From the NCBI RefSeq assembly GCF_029946185.1, contig NZ_JAQSEA010000161.1:1-34805 (forward strand): DNA of 34,805 nucleotides, written 5' to 3'. Both the position numbers and the translations under genes were made by a program. The DNA is from Prosthecobacter sp. Lineage in GTDB: Bacteria > Verrucomicrobiota > Verrucomicrobiia > Verrucomicrobiales > Verrucomicrobiaceae. Numbering within the stretch: position 1 is the stretch's first letter; each line of letters opens with the position of its first letter. A model generated the notes under the pieces. The model worked only from the letters and a program-made list of their open reading frames with translations, did no database searches and was not told the DNA's origin. Of the stretch, positions 1 to 8,772 are shown piece after piece.

Positions 1-71
1 AGACGGTGCAGCTTTTCTATTTGCGAAGACACCGTATAGAATTTCCACCCAATAGTTTGACTTCTATTCCT

Positions 72-213
72 GTAGGTTGGGTGTATTTGGCGTCGAAGAC
101 TTTGCGACGCCACCAGCCCTCTTCGCCAAACCGCCCGACTGCGAGGACACTCGCAGGCCCGTGTGTTTGCAACGCGCTCACAGACGGGCGGGCTGTCGCC
201 ACACCCATCGTAC
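72..213 (+). repeat. REP/MITE-like repeat family A, copy 1
   Basis: This 142-bp element has imperfect terminal inverted repeats: GTAGGTTGGGTGT at 72-84 and ACACCCATCGTAC at 201-213. It contains an internal hairpin, TGGCGTCG with CGACGCCA (about 88-113). A second copy in the opposite orientation and of almost the same length lies at 4880-5023, so the pair frames the large gene at 262-4692. The shared core includes the string CCAAACCGCCCGACTGCGAG. No coding capacity is seen. The rest of 1-261 holds nothing else I can support. Confidence 0.7.
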
Positions 214-261
214 GACCGCGAATGACCCGCCAGATATAGAACCCACTATTCGGGAACTCGT

Positions 262-3200
262 TTACTTCTTTGCCAGTGATTCCAGGTAGTCGAGGAGGCT
301 GGCGAATTCGTGGACGGAGTAGTTGGCGAGGAGGCCGGGGGGCATGATGGAGATGGGGAGCTTCTGGCGGCTCTTGATGTCCTTGACGGCGAAGGTGAAC
401 TCCTGCGCGGTGATGTTGCGGAGCTTGACGTTGTCAGCGGATTCGAGGGTGATGAAGCCGAGCTGCTGGGTGCCGTCGTTGAGGGTGATGACTTCGCTGG
501 CGAAACCTTGCGCGATGGTCTTGTTGGGATCGAGGATGTTCTGGGCGAGTTCGGGGCGCTTGTAGGTCTGGGCGATGTTGCCGAGATAGGGGCCTTTCTG
601 TGCTTCGGATTCTTTGGTGGTGTGGCAGGCGATGCAGGTGGCCTTGGTGAAGATCTGCTCGCCGAGGGCGATGTCGCCTTTGGTTTTGAGCACGGCGGTG
701 AGCGCGTCTTCGGGTTTCAGAGAGCCGATCTTGGGGGTCTTGTCTTCGCCTTTGGCGACGAGCTTGAGGCTCTTCACGGCGTTCTGCGCGGCCTTGGAAA
801 GGTGTGGGTCGGAGTCGGAGGTGGCGGCGAGGATTTTGTCATCGATGGCGTGGCTCTTGATCTTGACGGCGGCGCTGATGATTTGGAGGCGGCGCTTGGC
901 ATCCGTCCAACCGGCGGCGAGTGCCTTCTGTGACATCTCGCGTGATTCAGGGCTGCCGGTCTTGCGTTCGGCGAGGCTGAGCAGGGCGGCTTCTGCCCAG
1001 ATAGCGGTGGGGGTGCCGACTTTGGCAGCTTCGGCTTCGAAGGCCTGATGGACGTTTTCGAGTTTGGGCGCGTTGAGGAAGGCGGTGCGTCCGGCTTCCT
1101 GTTCTTTGCCGGAGCCTTGCTGGGCATCGAGCGTGATGAGGGCGTTGAGGGCGGCGGTCCACGCGGCTGCGCTGTCGGTTTTGGCGATGGCGGTGAGCGT
1201 GTTGGCGAGCGTCGCGGCGGCGCTCTGCGGATCGAGTTGCTTGCTGTTGGCGGCGGTGATCAGCAAGGGAATGGCATCCGCAGGGATGGTGTCTGCGGTG
1301 GCAAGCTGCGCGACGGCATCGGGGATCACCTTGGCGTCCTGTTTAGCGAGGACGAGGATGCGATCCAGGGCATCGCTCGACTGGATGCGGTTGCGGTTCA
1401 TCTCTTTGACGAGGAAGGCGGCTTCGTCGGGTGATGCCTTGGCGAGTGCGTCCTTCAAGGCGGCGGCGATCTTCGGCGTCTCGCTCCATGGCTCGGGCTG
1501 GTAGTAGGGGCCGCGCGTGTCGGGGCGCGTGCTCCAGGAATCGCCTTTCCATTCGCCTTCATGGAAATGCAGACGGCAGAGGGCGGCGAGGATGCCCTGG
1601 CGCAAGGCGGGATCGGTGGCGGTGGTGAGGCGTGAGATGAGGCCGGAGACGACTTCGGGAGTGTGAACGACACGAAGGCAGCGCAACGCCAAATCCGTGA
1701 TCTGGGGGTGCTTAGAGCCATCCAACTGCTGAAGCCATTCCCTTGCAGCGTCGTTGCCCAAGCGTCGGCTTGCTTCCACCGTGATTAATGTGAGCACCGA
1801 TGATCCAGCCAGTTCAGAAGGCATCGAGTGTGAAACCAAGTGTTCGGCATCCCGTGTCGCCACGAAGCGTTCGATCATCGCCAAATGCAATATTGAAGGA
1901 TCATCAGGCCCTTGGCCCACCCATCGGGGGATAGTGTTGATACGAAGAGGCGCGGTCTGGTCACCGTGATCACTTTTGCTTTTGATCACAGGAACACGGC
2001 CCATATGGCGAGAAATGTTCCATTGAAGCTTCATTTCATCGTCAGCAAAGCCCTGCGAAGATTCGAGAACGCCCTTGGCGCCAGCGTGATTCACAACGGC
2101 CCCAAGTTGGGCCACTGCCCATGCGATATCATAGCTGGAGTTGAAATGATTCAACGATTCCAAAAGCTTTTGATGGGTGCCGCCCCATTCTCTCTTCACC
2201 AATTCCCTCTGCGCCTCCATCCTCCGCCGATAACTCGGTGACTCCAACTGCTTCACCAGTTCCTCATCCTTCGCCTTCGCGAAATCTGGCAGCGGCTCGG
2301 GTTTGAAGCCTTTGGGTTTTACTTGGACGATGTAACCCACATCGGGGCCTTCCCAGTTGAAGGTGGCACCTTTCCAACTGGCGCAATAGACGCGGCTGTT
2401 GCCATCGACGTCGGCGTCGGTGGGGCGGGTCATTTTGATGAAGGGCTCGGGCGGGCGGGTTTCTTCGAAGGTGGCACCTTTGGGTTTCACTTGATGATGC
2501 CACAAGGCACCGGTGCCCCAGTCGCAGGTGAAGGGGGCGTTGTTCCATTGACCGAAGCCGGGTTCATCGATGTACACGGCACCGCAGCCGGAGCCGCCGC
2601 CGTAGTCGGCGAGGGGGGCGATGCATTCGTCGGGGAAGTTTTTATAGAGGCGCGGGTAGCCGTGGTCGTCGAGGCCGGTGAAGTGGTGGAAGCGGACGTT
2701 CCAGCCGCCGCCGTCGTTGGTGTTGTCGCGGGCGAAGATGTCCATGAGGGGGCTGATGGCGACTTCGAGGATGTTGCGCGTGCCGGTGGAGTAAACTTCC
2801 AAGCCGGTGCCGTCGGGGCGGACGCGAATGACGCCGCCGCCGCGATGCTGCAGGTGCTTGCCGTCGGTGCCTTCGGCATCCATGAAACCGAAGTCGCCCC
2901 CGGCGATGTAGAGCCAGCCGTCGATGCCGAGGCTGAGGCCGTTGGTGGTGTGGTCAGCGGGACGGTCTTTGTAGCCAAAGGCGATGTTTTTGACGAGCAC
3001 CTTTTCTTCATCGGCCACGCCGTCGCCGTCTTTGTCGATGTAGGCGCTGAGATGCGGCGGATGGACGAGGTAGAGGCGGTCTTTGTCCCAGACGAGGCCG
3101 CGCGGGGCATCGACGTCTTTGACGAATTCCTTCACCTCATCGGCGCGGCCGTCGCCATCGTGATCCTTCAGGCGCAGGATGCGGCCACGATGCGGAGCGC

Positions 3201-4692
3201 GACCAAGCGAGCCGTTGCCATCGCTGCTGACGTAAAGGGTGCCATCGGGTGCGGCGGCGACGAAGACGGGGTAGTTCGCCGACTGCGGTGGGGCGAAGAG
3301 GGAGACTTCGAAGCCATCCGGCACCTTCACGTCCTTCAAGATGGCAGCCTCCTGCTCGGGCGTGAGCTTGACGATTTTTGGGGTGACGTTGCCAGCGTCT
3401 TTGAGCGGGTCGGCGGCTTTGTCGTATTGCTGCTGCTGCGCGGCGCTGAGCTTGGGGGCGACGGCTTTGATGCTTGGGCCTTTGAAGGTGACTTCCTTGA
3501 TGCTGGCCCAGCCGCCGCTGGTTTTTCCGAGGGCGTGGATCTTCACGAAGCGAATGCCGTCGGCCTTGGCGAAGTCGTTCGAGTAGGGCGCGTTCTTGGT
3601 GTTGGCGCTGCCATCGACGAGTGTGCTCCATGTTTTGCCATCGGTGCTGCCTTCGACTTTGAACTGATACACGCCACCGTTTTCCCAGGTGGTGGCGATG
3701 CCGGTGAGCGTCTGCGGCTTTTCGAGTTCAAGCTGGAGCCACTGCGGATAGGAGGGGCTGCTGGCGCACCAGCGGGTGTTGGGATCGCCATCGACGGCTT
3801 TCCAGGCATAGTTGCCCTTGCCGGACTCTTCGCTGCTGGCACTGGCTTTGATGGGCAGGGCATCCTTGGGCGGTGTGGGGGGCGTCGCTGGCTTTGGGGC
3901 TGCGACGGGCTTGGCGGCGACAAACGTTACTTTATTTTCGCCTTTGAAAGGGGTGAGGTATTCCGGCGTGAGCTTGTCCATGGACCAGAGCAAGCCGCGT
4001 GTAACGAGATCAAGGTAACGTGCATCGGCGACGGTTTCGTTGTTATGCCCAATGGTGGTGCTGAAGCTGCGGGCACCGGATTTTTCATTGGTCCAGGCCA
4101 CCACGTAGTCAACGTCCTTGCCTTTGACGACCTGCTTGCCCATGGCGAGCGGATGGCCGTCGAAGATATTCACATTGTTGTACAGCTCCTCTTTGATGGT
4201 GGTCCAGTCGGCCAGCGGCTTGGTGATCGGGTGCTCTTTATCGACAAACGTGAGGGCGATGGGCTCCTGCGGGCCGTGGGAGGCGGACTGGATGCCGAGG
4301 TGCTTGAACCAGGCATCGGTGCCGGTGCGGAAGCTGTGCATGGCGCAGTGCAGATGCACGGCGGGGATGGTCTTGTGGGCATCGAGAATGCGCTTCACCA
4401 CGGCCATGTCACGCAGGCCGGCGGCGCATTCGTCATGGATGATGATGTCGTAGCCTTTGGCCCAATCGGGATTGTCGTAGAGCGGCAGCGGCGGGTTGAC
4501 GGATTTGTCATCCGTCCACACCACATCGACCTGGACATTGGCGCGTGACTGGATGCCCTGGCTGAGGATCAGATGCTGCTTGGCGTAGTCATGGCAGCAG
4601 CCTCCGGCGACGAGGAGGGCTTTGAGCGGCTTGGGTTCAGCGTGGCCGGTGGTGGCGAGGGCGAGGAGGAGCAGGAGGGCAAAAGAACGCAT
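262..4692 (-). CDS. Secreted ThuA / F5-8 type C / PVC dehydrogenase / HEAT / cytochrome c fusion protein
   Basis: This large exported protein (1476 aa from the chosen start) probably oxidises or binds carbohydrate-like material and passes electrons to heme. That role is inferred; the substrate is unknown. From the N-terminus it has a signal peptide (MRSFALLLLLALATTGHA) and a ThuA-like domain (about 22-240, with GHNNE near its end). A Pro/Ala linker and a discoidin (F5/8 type C) domain follow (about 278-405). Next come a glucose/sorbosone-dehydrogenase-like propeller of the PVC membrane-bound dehydrogenase type (about 460-850, rich in DGDG motifs), a HEAT-like helical region (about 850-1330) and a C-terminal PVC-type heme domain with CIACH at 1353-1357 (bases 622-636). 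The frame stays open upstream to 4857. I chose 4692 because it gives a clean signal peptide; ATG at 4719 is the alternative. No Shine-Dalgarno is visible. Bases about 1690-2290 look less G-rich than the flanks. Family assignment is firm, function is not. Confidence 0.9.
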   Translation of the reverse strand: MRSFALLLLLALATTGHAEPKPLKALLVAGGCCHDYAKQHLILSQGIQSRANVQVDVVWTDDKSVNPPLPLYDNPDWAKGYDIIIHDECAAGLRDMAVVKRILDAHKTIPAVHLHCAMHSFRTGTDAWFKHLGIQSASHGPQEPIALTFVDKEHPITKPLADWTTIKEELYNNVNIFDGHPLAMGKQVVKGKDVDYVVAWTNEKSGARSFSTTIGHNNETVADARYLDLVTRGLLWSMDKLTPEYLTPFKGENKVTFVAAKPVAAPKPATPPTPPKDALPIKASASSEESGKGNYAWKAVDGDPNTRWCASSPSYPQWLQLELEKPQTLTGIATTWENGGVYQFKVEGSTDGKTWSTLVDGSANTKNAPYSNDFAKADGIRFVKIHALGKTSGGWASIKEVTFKGPSIKAVAPKLSAAQQQQYDKAADPLKDAGNVTPKIVKLTPEQEAAILKDVKVPDGFEVSLFAPPQSANYPVFVAAAPDGTLYVSSDGNGSLGRAPHRGRILRLKDHDGDGRADEVKEFVKDVDAPRGLVWDKDRLYLVHPPHLSAYIDKDGDGVADEEKVLVKNIAFGYKDRPADHTTNGLSLGIDGWLYIAGGDFGFMDAEGTDGKHLQHRGGGVIRVRPDGTGLEVYSTGTRNILEVAISPLMDIFARDNTNDGGGWNVRFHHFTGLDDHGYPRLYKNFPDECIAPLADYGGGSGCGAVYIDEPGFGQWNNAPFTCDWGTGALWHHQVKPKGATFEETRPPEPFIKMTRPTDADVDGNSRVYCASWKGATFNWEGPDVGYIVQVKPKGFKPEPLPDFAKAKDEELVKQLESPSYRRRMEAQRELVKREWGGTHQKLLESLNHFNSSYDIAWAVAQLGAVVNHAGAKGVLESSQGFADDEMKLQWNISRHMGRVPVIKSKSDHGDQTAPLRINTIPRWVGQGPDDPSILHLAMIERFVATRDAEHLVSHSMPSELAGSSVLTLITVEASRRLGNDAAREWLQQLDGSKHPQITDLALRCLRVVHTPEVVSGLISRLTTATDPALRQGILAALCRLHFHEGEWKGDSWSTRPDTRGPYYQPEPWSETPKIAAALKDALAKASPDEAAFLVKEMNRNRIQSSDALDRILVLAKQDAKVIPDAVAQLATADTIPADAIPLLITAANSKQLDPQSAAATLANTLTAIAKTDSAAAWTAALNALITLDAQQGSGKEQEAGRTAFLNAPKLENVHQAFEAEAAKVGTPTAIWAEAALLSLAERKTGSPESREMSQKALAAGWTDAKRRLQIISAAVKIKSHAIDDKILAATSDSDPHLSKAAQNAVKSLKLVAKGEDKTPKIGSLKPEDALTAVLKTKGDIALGEQIFTKATCIACHTTKESEAQKGPYLGNIAQTYKRPELAQNILDPNKTIAQGFASEVITLNDGTQQLGFITLESADNVKLRNITAQEFTFAVKDIKSRQKLPISIMPPGLLANYSVHEFASLLDYLESLAKK

Positions 4693-4879
4693 GAGGGAAA
4701 GGGGGAGAAGAAGGCGCATAAAAAGCGGGGTTTCTATCAGGAAAGTATTGGATTCGACCGGATCAAAGACCCGCAGTAGAGCGGACCTCAGGCGGAAAGA
4801 AAGCCTGGGTAGCATCTCCAGAAGAAGAGGCCTTGTTGGAATGAGAATTTCCATCAAATCGGTTGGCGCAGGCTCGTTC

Positions 4880-5023
4880 GTAGGATGGGTGTGGCGTAAG
4901 CCCGCCCGTCTGTCAGCGTGTCACAAGCCCCATGGCGTACGGACGTCCTCGCAGTCGGGCGGTTTGGCGAGGCGAGCAATGAAGCATGCGAGTGCTTTGG
5001 ACGCCCAAACACACCCAACCTAC
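4880..5023 (-). repeat. REP/MITE-like repeat family A, copy 2 (inverted)
   Basis: This 144-bp element is the reverse-complement partner of the copy at 72-213. Its ends GTAGGATGGGTGT (4880-4892) and ACACCCAACCTAC (5011-5023) are inverted repeats matching at 12 of 13 positions. Similarity to copy 1 covers most of the element. It lies in the 415-base gap upstream of the large fusion gene, so it could sit in or near that gene's promoter. The gap holds otherwise only the family C palindrome at about 5061-5104. Confidence 0.7.
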
Positions 5024-5060
5024 GGACAAAGCGTGCGCAAGTGATCGTATGTTGGGCGTG

Positions 5061-5104
5061 GCGGAGCGTTGAGGGACCAGGATGGTCCCTCTCCTGCCGG
5101 AGGC
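5061..5104 (-). repeat. REP-like palindrome family C, copy 1
   Basis: The core palindrome GGGACCAGGATGGTCCC is at 5073-5089. Read on the minus strand it is preceded by GCCTCCGGCAGGAG and followed by CAACGCTCCGC, the same flanks as the units at 11281 and 11388. Those units carry a G/C pair where this one carries C/G in the stem. It lies just beyond the stop codon of the squalene synthase gene (5108), where it may act on the 3' end of that transcript. Confidence 0.7.
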
Positions 5105-5107
5105 TCC

Positions 5108-5956
5108 TCATTTCCCAAACCGTGCCTTGATGAGGTGGCTGCCGAGGATCCAGACCTTGTGCAGTTTGCTGAGGCGGGCGCGCTTGGTGAAGACGGGGTA
5201 ACGCTCGCGCTTGAGCTTTTCGAGGATGCGCGAGTAGATCGCTGCCATGATCTCGGAGGCGACCATGTTTTTGCGGTCTTCGGGCGGCAGGGCTTTTTGC
5301 GCGGCATCGTAGTAGCTGCGCGCGCGGGCATATTGGAAGTCCATCATCTTGATGAAGCGCTCGCTGGGGCGGGCGTGGAGGATCTCGCTTTCCAGCACGC
5401 CGAATTTTCGCAGCTCGGCCTGGGGGAGGTAGATGCGGCCGGTGTCGCGGGCGTCCTGGCCGACGTCGCGGATGATGTTGGTGAACTGGAGGGCGTAGCC
5501 GAGATTGATGGCGTATTCCTTGGTGGCGGGATTTTGATGGCCGAAAATCTCGATGCTGACGAGGCCGACGACGCTGGCGACCTTGTAGCAGTAGCCGAGC
5601 AGTTCCTCAAAGGTCTCGTAGCGGGTCTTGGTGATGTCGCTGGCGACGCCGTCGATGATCTCGCAAAGCCAGGCGCGGGGGAAGCCGTATTTTTCTGGCA
5701 GCACGATCATTTCATCGAGCACGGGGTGGCCGGGCGGATTGCCTGCCTCCACGCAGTGCTTCCAGTGGTTGAGCTCTTTCTCTTTGTCCGCCGGGCTGGC
5801 ATCGGGGTCGTCGGCGATGTCATCGACGACACGGCAGAAGGCGTAGAACGCGATCATGTCGCGGCGGCGTTCCTTGGGCAGGCAGGCGAGCGCGAAAGCG
5901 AGGTTCGACTTGGCCCGCCGCACGATTTGTTCTGGAGAAAGCGTGCCGCTGGTCAT
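5108..5956 (-). CDS. Squalene/phytoene synthase family protein
   Basis: This is a 282-aa head-to-head prenyl synthase, expected to join two farnesyl- or geranylgeranyl-diphosphate molecules in the first step of hopanoid/squalene or carotenoid synthesis. The first Asp-rich motif is DDIADD at 45-50. The second is in TNIIRDVGQDARDTGRIYLP, with Asp164 and Asp168 placed to bind Mg-diphosphate. No C-terminal membrane anchor is seen, as in bacterial HpnC/HpnD/CrtB enzymes. The frame is open far upstream to 6340, but ATG 5956 fits the family N-terminus and overlaps the stop of the upstream membrane-protein gene as ATGA, which implies translational coupling. HpnD (presqualene diphosphate synthase) seems the likeliest subtype, but phytoene synthase cannot be excluded from sequence reading alone. 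Confidence 0.9.
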   Translation of the reverse strand: MTSGTLSPEQIVRRAKSNLAFALACLPKERRRDMIAFYAFCRVVDDIADDPDASPADKEKELNHWKHCVEAGNPPGHPVLDEMIVLPEKYGFPRAWLCEIIDGVASDITKTRYETFEELLGYCYKVASVVGLVSIEIFGHQNPATKEYAINLGYALQFTNIIRDVGQDARDTGRIYLPQAELRKFGVLESEILHARPSERFIKMMDFQYARARSYYDAAQKALPPEDRKNMVASEIMAAIYSRILEKLKRERYPVFTKRARLSKLHKVWILGSHLIKARFGK

Positions 5957-7029
5957 GCGGAGGGAGAACGTGAAAAGCCAAAGCGCAGCATGAGAAGTAG
6001 GGCTGTTAGCAATAGCCAGCAATCCAGCATGGCAAGCACCAAAGCGTTCAGCGGCAGCAAGATCATGCACCATAGGGGCGATCCGGCACAGGCTGCGCGA
6101 CCCATTTCCACCGCATAAAGAGCGAGAATCAAAAAGGCGAGGGCGGTGATGGAGAGCAGGAAGAGGGGCACGGCAGCCCGCCACAAAATGCGCAGGGCAG
6201 CGGCGCCCTGCTGCCAGAAGGGGCCGGGAGCCGCCGCCACGGCGACCGGAAGCGCGGCAAAGAGAATGAGCAGTTCCACCCACCACCATGCGCCCACGCT
6301 TTGGGGGGTGCTGAGCTGCCACCAGCGCCAGCTCATCCAAAGCAGATTGAACCCCGCGAGATAGGCCACGCCCTGCCAGCGCGCAAAGGTATGCTCCAGT
6401 GCGGCGGCGGCATCACCGTCGGTTTCTGTGTCGTGCGGGTTTTCCCATTCGATGAGAAAGCGTACCAGCCATACCTGCACACCCGCCGCAGCTATGGCGG
6501 TGAAAATGTAACGCAGACCAAGTTTCATTGTCTCCACCCATTCGGGCAGCATTTTGCGCAGACTTGCCCCTTCCATGACAAGCCAGGCAAAGCCGATTAA
6601 TGTAACGCTTAAAAGGATACATTTTTGCTCCAGTACCGGCCTACGCTCTCCGTAGCGGTAGGGCCAGCGCCAGATGCGGATCGTCAAAAAAACAAGCAAC
6701 AGAGGCATCGCGCAGGCCAGCGGCCAAGGCGGGAGAAGAGCATGCGGAAGCATGGCCAGGTGAGCCAGCGCATCGCGCGCCAGCGGGAGGATCATATCTT
6801 CCCAGTCCGTGAGCTGATGTAACGGATAAGACGTGACTTTCTCGCCACTTAAAGCCGCGGCCAGCAGCATGGCTCCGGCGGTGCAGGCCATCAACACGGG
6901 GTGGAGGCGCAGGCAATCCCATGCGTCTGACAAATGCCTGCGCAGCGGATGCCAGAGCAAATGCAGCACCAGCCCGACTGTACAGCCGAGAAGTGCGAGT
7001 GCGGTGGATTGCCAGGAGGTCAGATTCAA
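5953..7029 (-). CDS. Polytopic membrane protein of unknown function
   Basis: I do not recognise this 358-aa protein. It is strongly hydrophobic with about seven or eight membrane segments, for example near residues 8-27, 45-62, 105-120, 138-155, 170-190, 225-245, 255-270 and 285-350. It is rich in Trp and Leu, with charged loops such as WENPHDTETDGD near residue 216 between segments. No catalytic motif is evident. Its TGA overlaps the ATG of the squalene/phytoene synthase gene, so the two are almost certainly one operon and made in a fixed ratio. A role in handling or transporting an isoprenoid lipid is a guess from context only. The start ATG 7029 lies 66 bases from the divergent start at 7096, so the two promoters must share that short gap. 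Confidence 0.75.
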   Translation of the reverse strand: MNLTSWQSTALALLGCTVGLVLHLLWHPLRRHLSDAWDCLRLHPVLMACTAGAMLLAAALSGEKVTSYPLHQLTDWEDMILPLARDALAHLAMLPHALLPPWPLACAMPLLLVFLTIRIWRWPYRYGERRPVLEQKCILLSVTLIGFAWLVMEGASLRKMLPEWVETMKLGLRYIFTAIAAAGVQVWLVRFLIEWENPHDTETDGDAAAALEHTFARWQGVAYLAGFNLLWMSWRWWQLSTPQSVGAWWWVELLILFAALPVAVAAAPGPFWQQGAAALRILWRAAVPLFLLSITALAFLILALYAVEMGRAACAGSPLWCMILLPLNALVLAMLDCWLLLTALLLMLRFGFSRSPSA

Positions 7030-7095
7030 GGGTATTGATCAATTCGCTAAAACATCTCGACATGCCAGTGCGTATTCGCTTCTCTCCCATTCGAC

Positions 7096-8448
7096 ATGAA
7101 ATCACCCGCCGCCCTCCTTCTCGCCTCTTTGTTGCTCTCTTCCGCTGCTATCGCCGAAAACTGGCCGAGCTGGCGCGGGCCGAACCAAGACGGCTCTTCG
7201 GGTGAAGCGGGCCTGCCGGAAAAATTCAGCACCACCGAAGGCGTGAAGTGGGCGACTGAGATGCCGGGGCTGTCCGCCTCCGTGCCGGTGATCTGGGGCG
7301 ACAATCTTTTCATCACAGCTCCGATTGTGGCGGAGAAAAAACTCGTGGGCCTGTGCTATGACACGAAGACCGGCAAGGAAAAGTGGCGCGTGACCGTGAG
7401 CGAAGGCTCGGAGATTCAGTGGGACGACAAGAGCAATCTCGCCAGCCCTTCCGCCGTGACGGATGGTGATCACGTTTACTTCCTGTTTGCCAACGCCATC
7501 GCCGCCGCGTGTGATTTCAGCGGCAAGATCGTGTGGAAGCGCGACTTTAAAGAGACGCACGGCGCCTTCGCCACGCAGTGGACCTATGGCAGCAGCCCCG
7601 CGCTGGACGGTGGAAAGCTCTACATCCAGGTGCTGCAGCGCAATGAGGCCTTCAAATTTCAGGACAAGTTTGAAAAAGGCACCGCCGGCAAGGACATGAG
7701 CAGCTACATCCTCGCTCTGGATCCAGCCACCGGGAAGGACCTCTGGAAGCAGATCCGCCCGAGCCTCGCGAATACCGAATCGCTGGAGGCTTTCAGCAGC
7801 CCGATCTTCGCGACTGACAAAGGCCAGCGCCTGATGCTCATCTCCGGGGGCGATACGCTGACCATTCACGACGCCGCCACGGGCACCGAACTCTCCCGCA
7901 TCGCCACGTGGAACCCACCGGGCGAAGGCTACAACAAGTTCTTCCGCCTCGTCCCCTCCCCTGTCACAGGCGACGGCATGGCCATCGTCTGCGCGCCGAA
8001 GAATTCTCCTATCTACGCCATGCCATTGGATTCCAAAGGCGAGACCCAACCGGTCTGGCAGACGGAGCCGAAGGGTGTGACCAGCGACGTGCCGACGCCT
8101 GCCTTCTATAAGGGCAAATTCTACGTGCTGGATGGCGGCAAGAAGACCCTGAGCTGCCTGGAACCGAAGACGGGCAAGGTGGTGTGGACCGGCGAACTCG
8201 GCGGCAAGACGAAGTTTGAAAGCAGCCCGACCGTGGTGGATGACAAAGTGTACTGCATCAACTTCTGGGGCGAGGTCTATGTGGCTAAGGCGAATACGGA
8301 CAAGTTTGAACTGCTCTCCATGAATGAAATGGGCAACGGGTCCAAGCCAAATGGAAATGCGGCAAGTGTTCGCGCAAGCGTGGCGGTGAGCGATGGGTGC
8401 CTTTTCATCCGCACGCAGGAGAAGCTGTTCTGCATTGGGAAGAAGTGA
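7096..8448 (+). CDS. Secreted PQQ-like beta-propeller repeat protein
   Basis: This 450-aa protein has a signal peptide (MKSPAALLLASLLLSSAAIA) and the opening WPSWRGPNQDGSS typical of planctomycete/verrucomicrobial outer-membrane PQQ-propeller proteins (PQQ_2-like). Blade motifs recur, such as LDPATGKDLWKQ near 210 and LEPKTGKVVWTGELGG near 355-370. The ending LFIRTQEKLFCIGKK is characteristic of the last blade. These proteins are secreted or periplasmic. Some bind PQQ as dehydrogenases, others are scaffolds; I see nothing that proves cofactor binding. Its 3' end shares a 20-base identical string with the remnant at 9220-9270. No Shine-Dalgarno precedes ATG 7096. Confidence 0.88.
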   Translation: MKSPAALLLASLLLSSAAIAENWPSWRGPNQDGSSGEAGLPEKFSTTEGVKWATEMPGLSASVPVIWGDNLFITAPIVAEKKLVGLCYDTKTGKEKWRVTVSEGSEIQWDDKSNLASPSAVTDGDHVYFLFANAIAAACDFSGKIVWKRDFKETHGAFATQWTYGSSPALDGGKLYIQVLQRNEAFKFQDKFEKGTAGKDMSSYILALDPATGKDLWKQIRPSLANTESLEAFSSPIFATDKGQRLMLISGGDTLTIHDAATGTELSRIATWNPPGEGYNKFFRLVPSPVTGDGMAIVCAPKNSPIYAMPLDSKGETQPVWQTEPKGVTSDVPTPAFYKGKFYVLDGGKKTLSCLEPKTGKVVWTGELGGKTKFESSPTVVDDKVYCINFWGEVYVAKANTDKFELLSMNEMGNGSKPNGNAASVRASVAVSDGCLFIRTQEKLFCIGKK

Positions 8449-8615
8449 GACGCGCGGCCTTAATGTAACGATGGGATTACCTGCCCTCATCCACCCCGAG
8501 TCGGCCGACCACTCGGGCCACAGCGCCTTCGTTGCCCCCCTTTGGAGCAGGCAGGAGGCATTGGACACCTTTGGGTGGCAGGGCGCGCTCGCAGAAGAAA
8601 GTGCCCAGGAGCGCG

Positions 8616-8772
8616 GGGCCTCCGAGCCCGCAGCAGGTCGTCCGCGCTTGTCGGGTGTAGGTGCACGCTGCGCATCGCAAACACGCGGATCATCGAGCGC
8701 GATGCATCTTCCAGAGGGTGCGGCAAAAGCGGGGCGATTTCTGTTTGCGGAGTGCTGCGGGCTCGGAGGCCC
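8616..8772. repeat. 20-bp perfect inverted repeat (family E)
   Basis: GGGCCTCCGAGCCCGCAGCA at 8616-8635 is repeated exactly as its reverse complement, TGCTGCGGGCTCGGAGGCCC, at 8753-8772, with 117 bases between. No target duplication or ORF is evident. By layout it resembles the other inverted-pair elements in this window. It is the only copy seen here, so it cannot be called a family from this window alone. Confidence 0.6.

Noticed and set aside
2323-4548. 741-aa plus-strand ORF opposite the ThuA fusion gene
   Set aside because: Its composition is Gly/Val/Ala/Asp-rich as expected from reading a GC-rich gene backwards, and the minus-strand protein has clear domains throughout.
72-5023. Classical composite transposon
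   Set aside because: The flanking repeats are about 143 bp and encode no transposase, and no target-site duplication is evident. Only a non-autonomous or chance arrangement is supportable.
7102-8568. 488-aa minus-strand ORF opposite the PQQ-propeller gene
   Set aside because: It is His/Arg/Ala-rich antisense reading; the plus strand has a signal peptide and family motifs.
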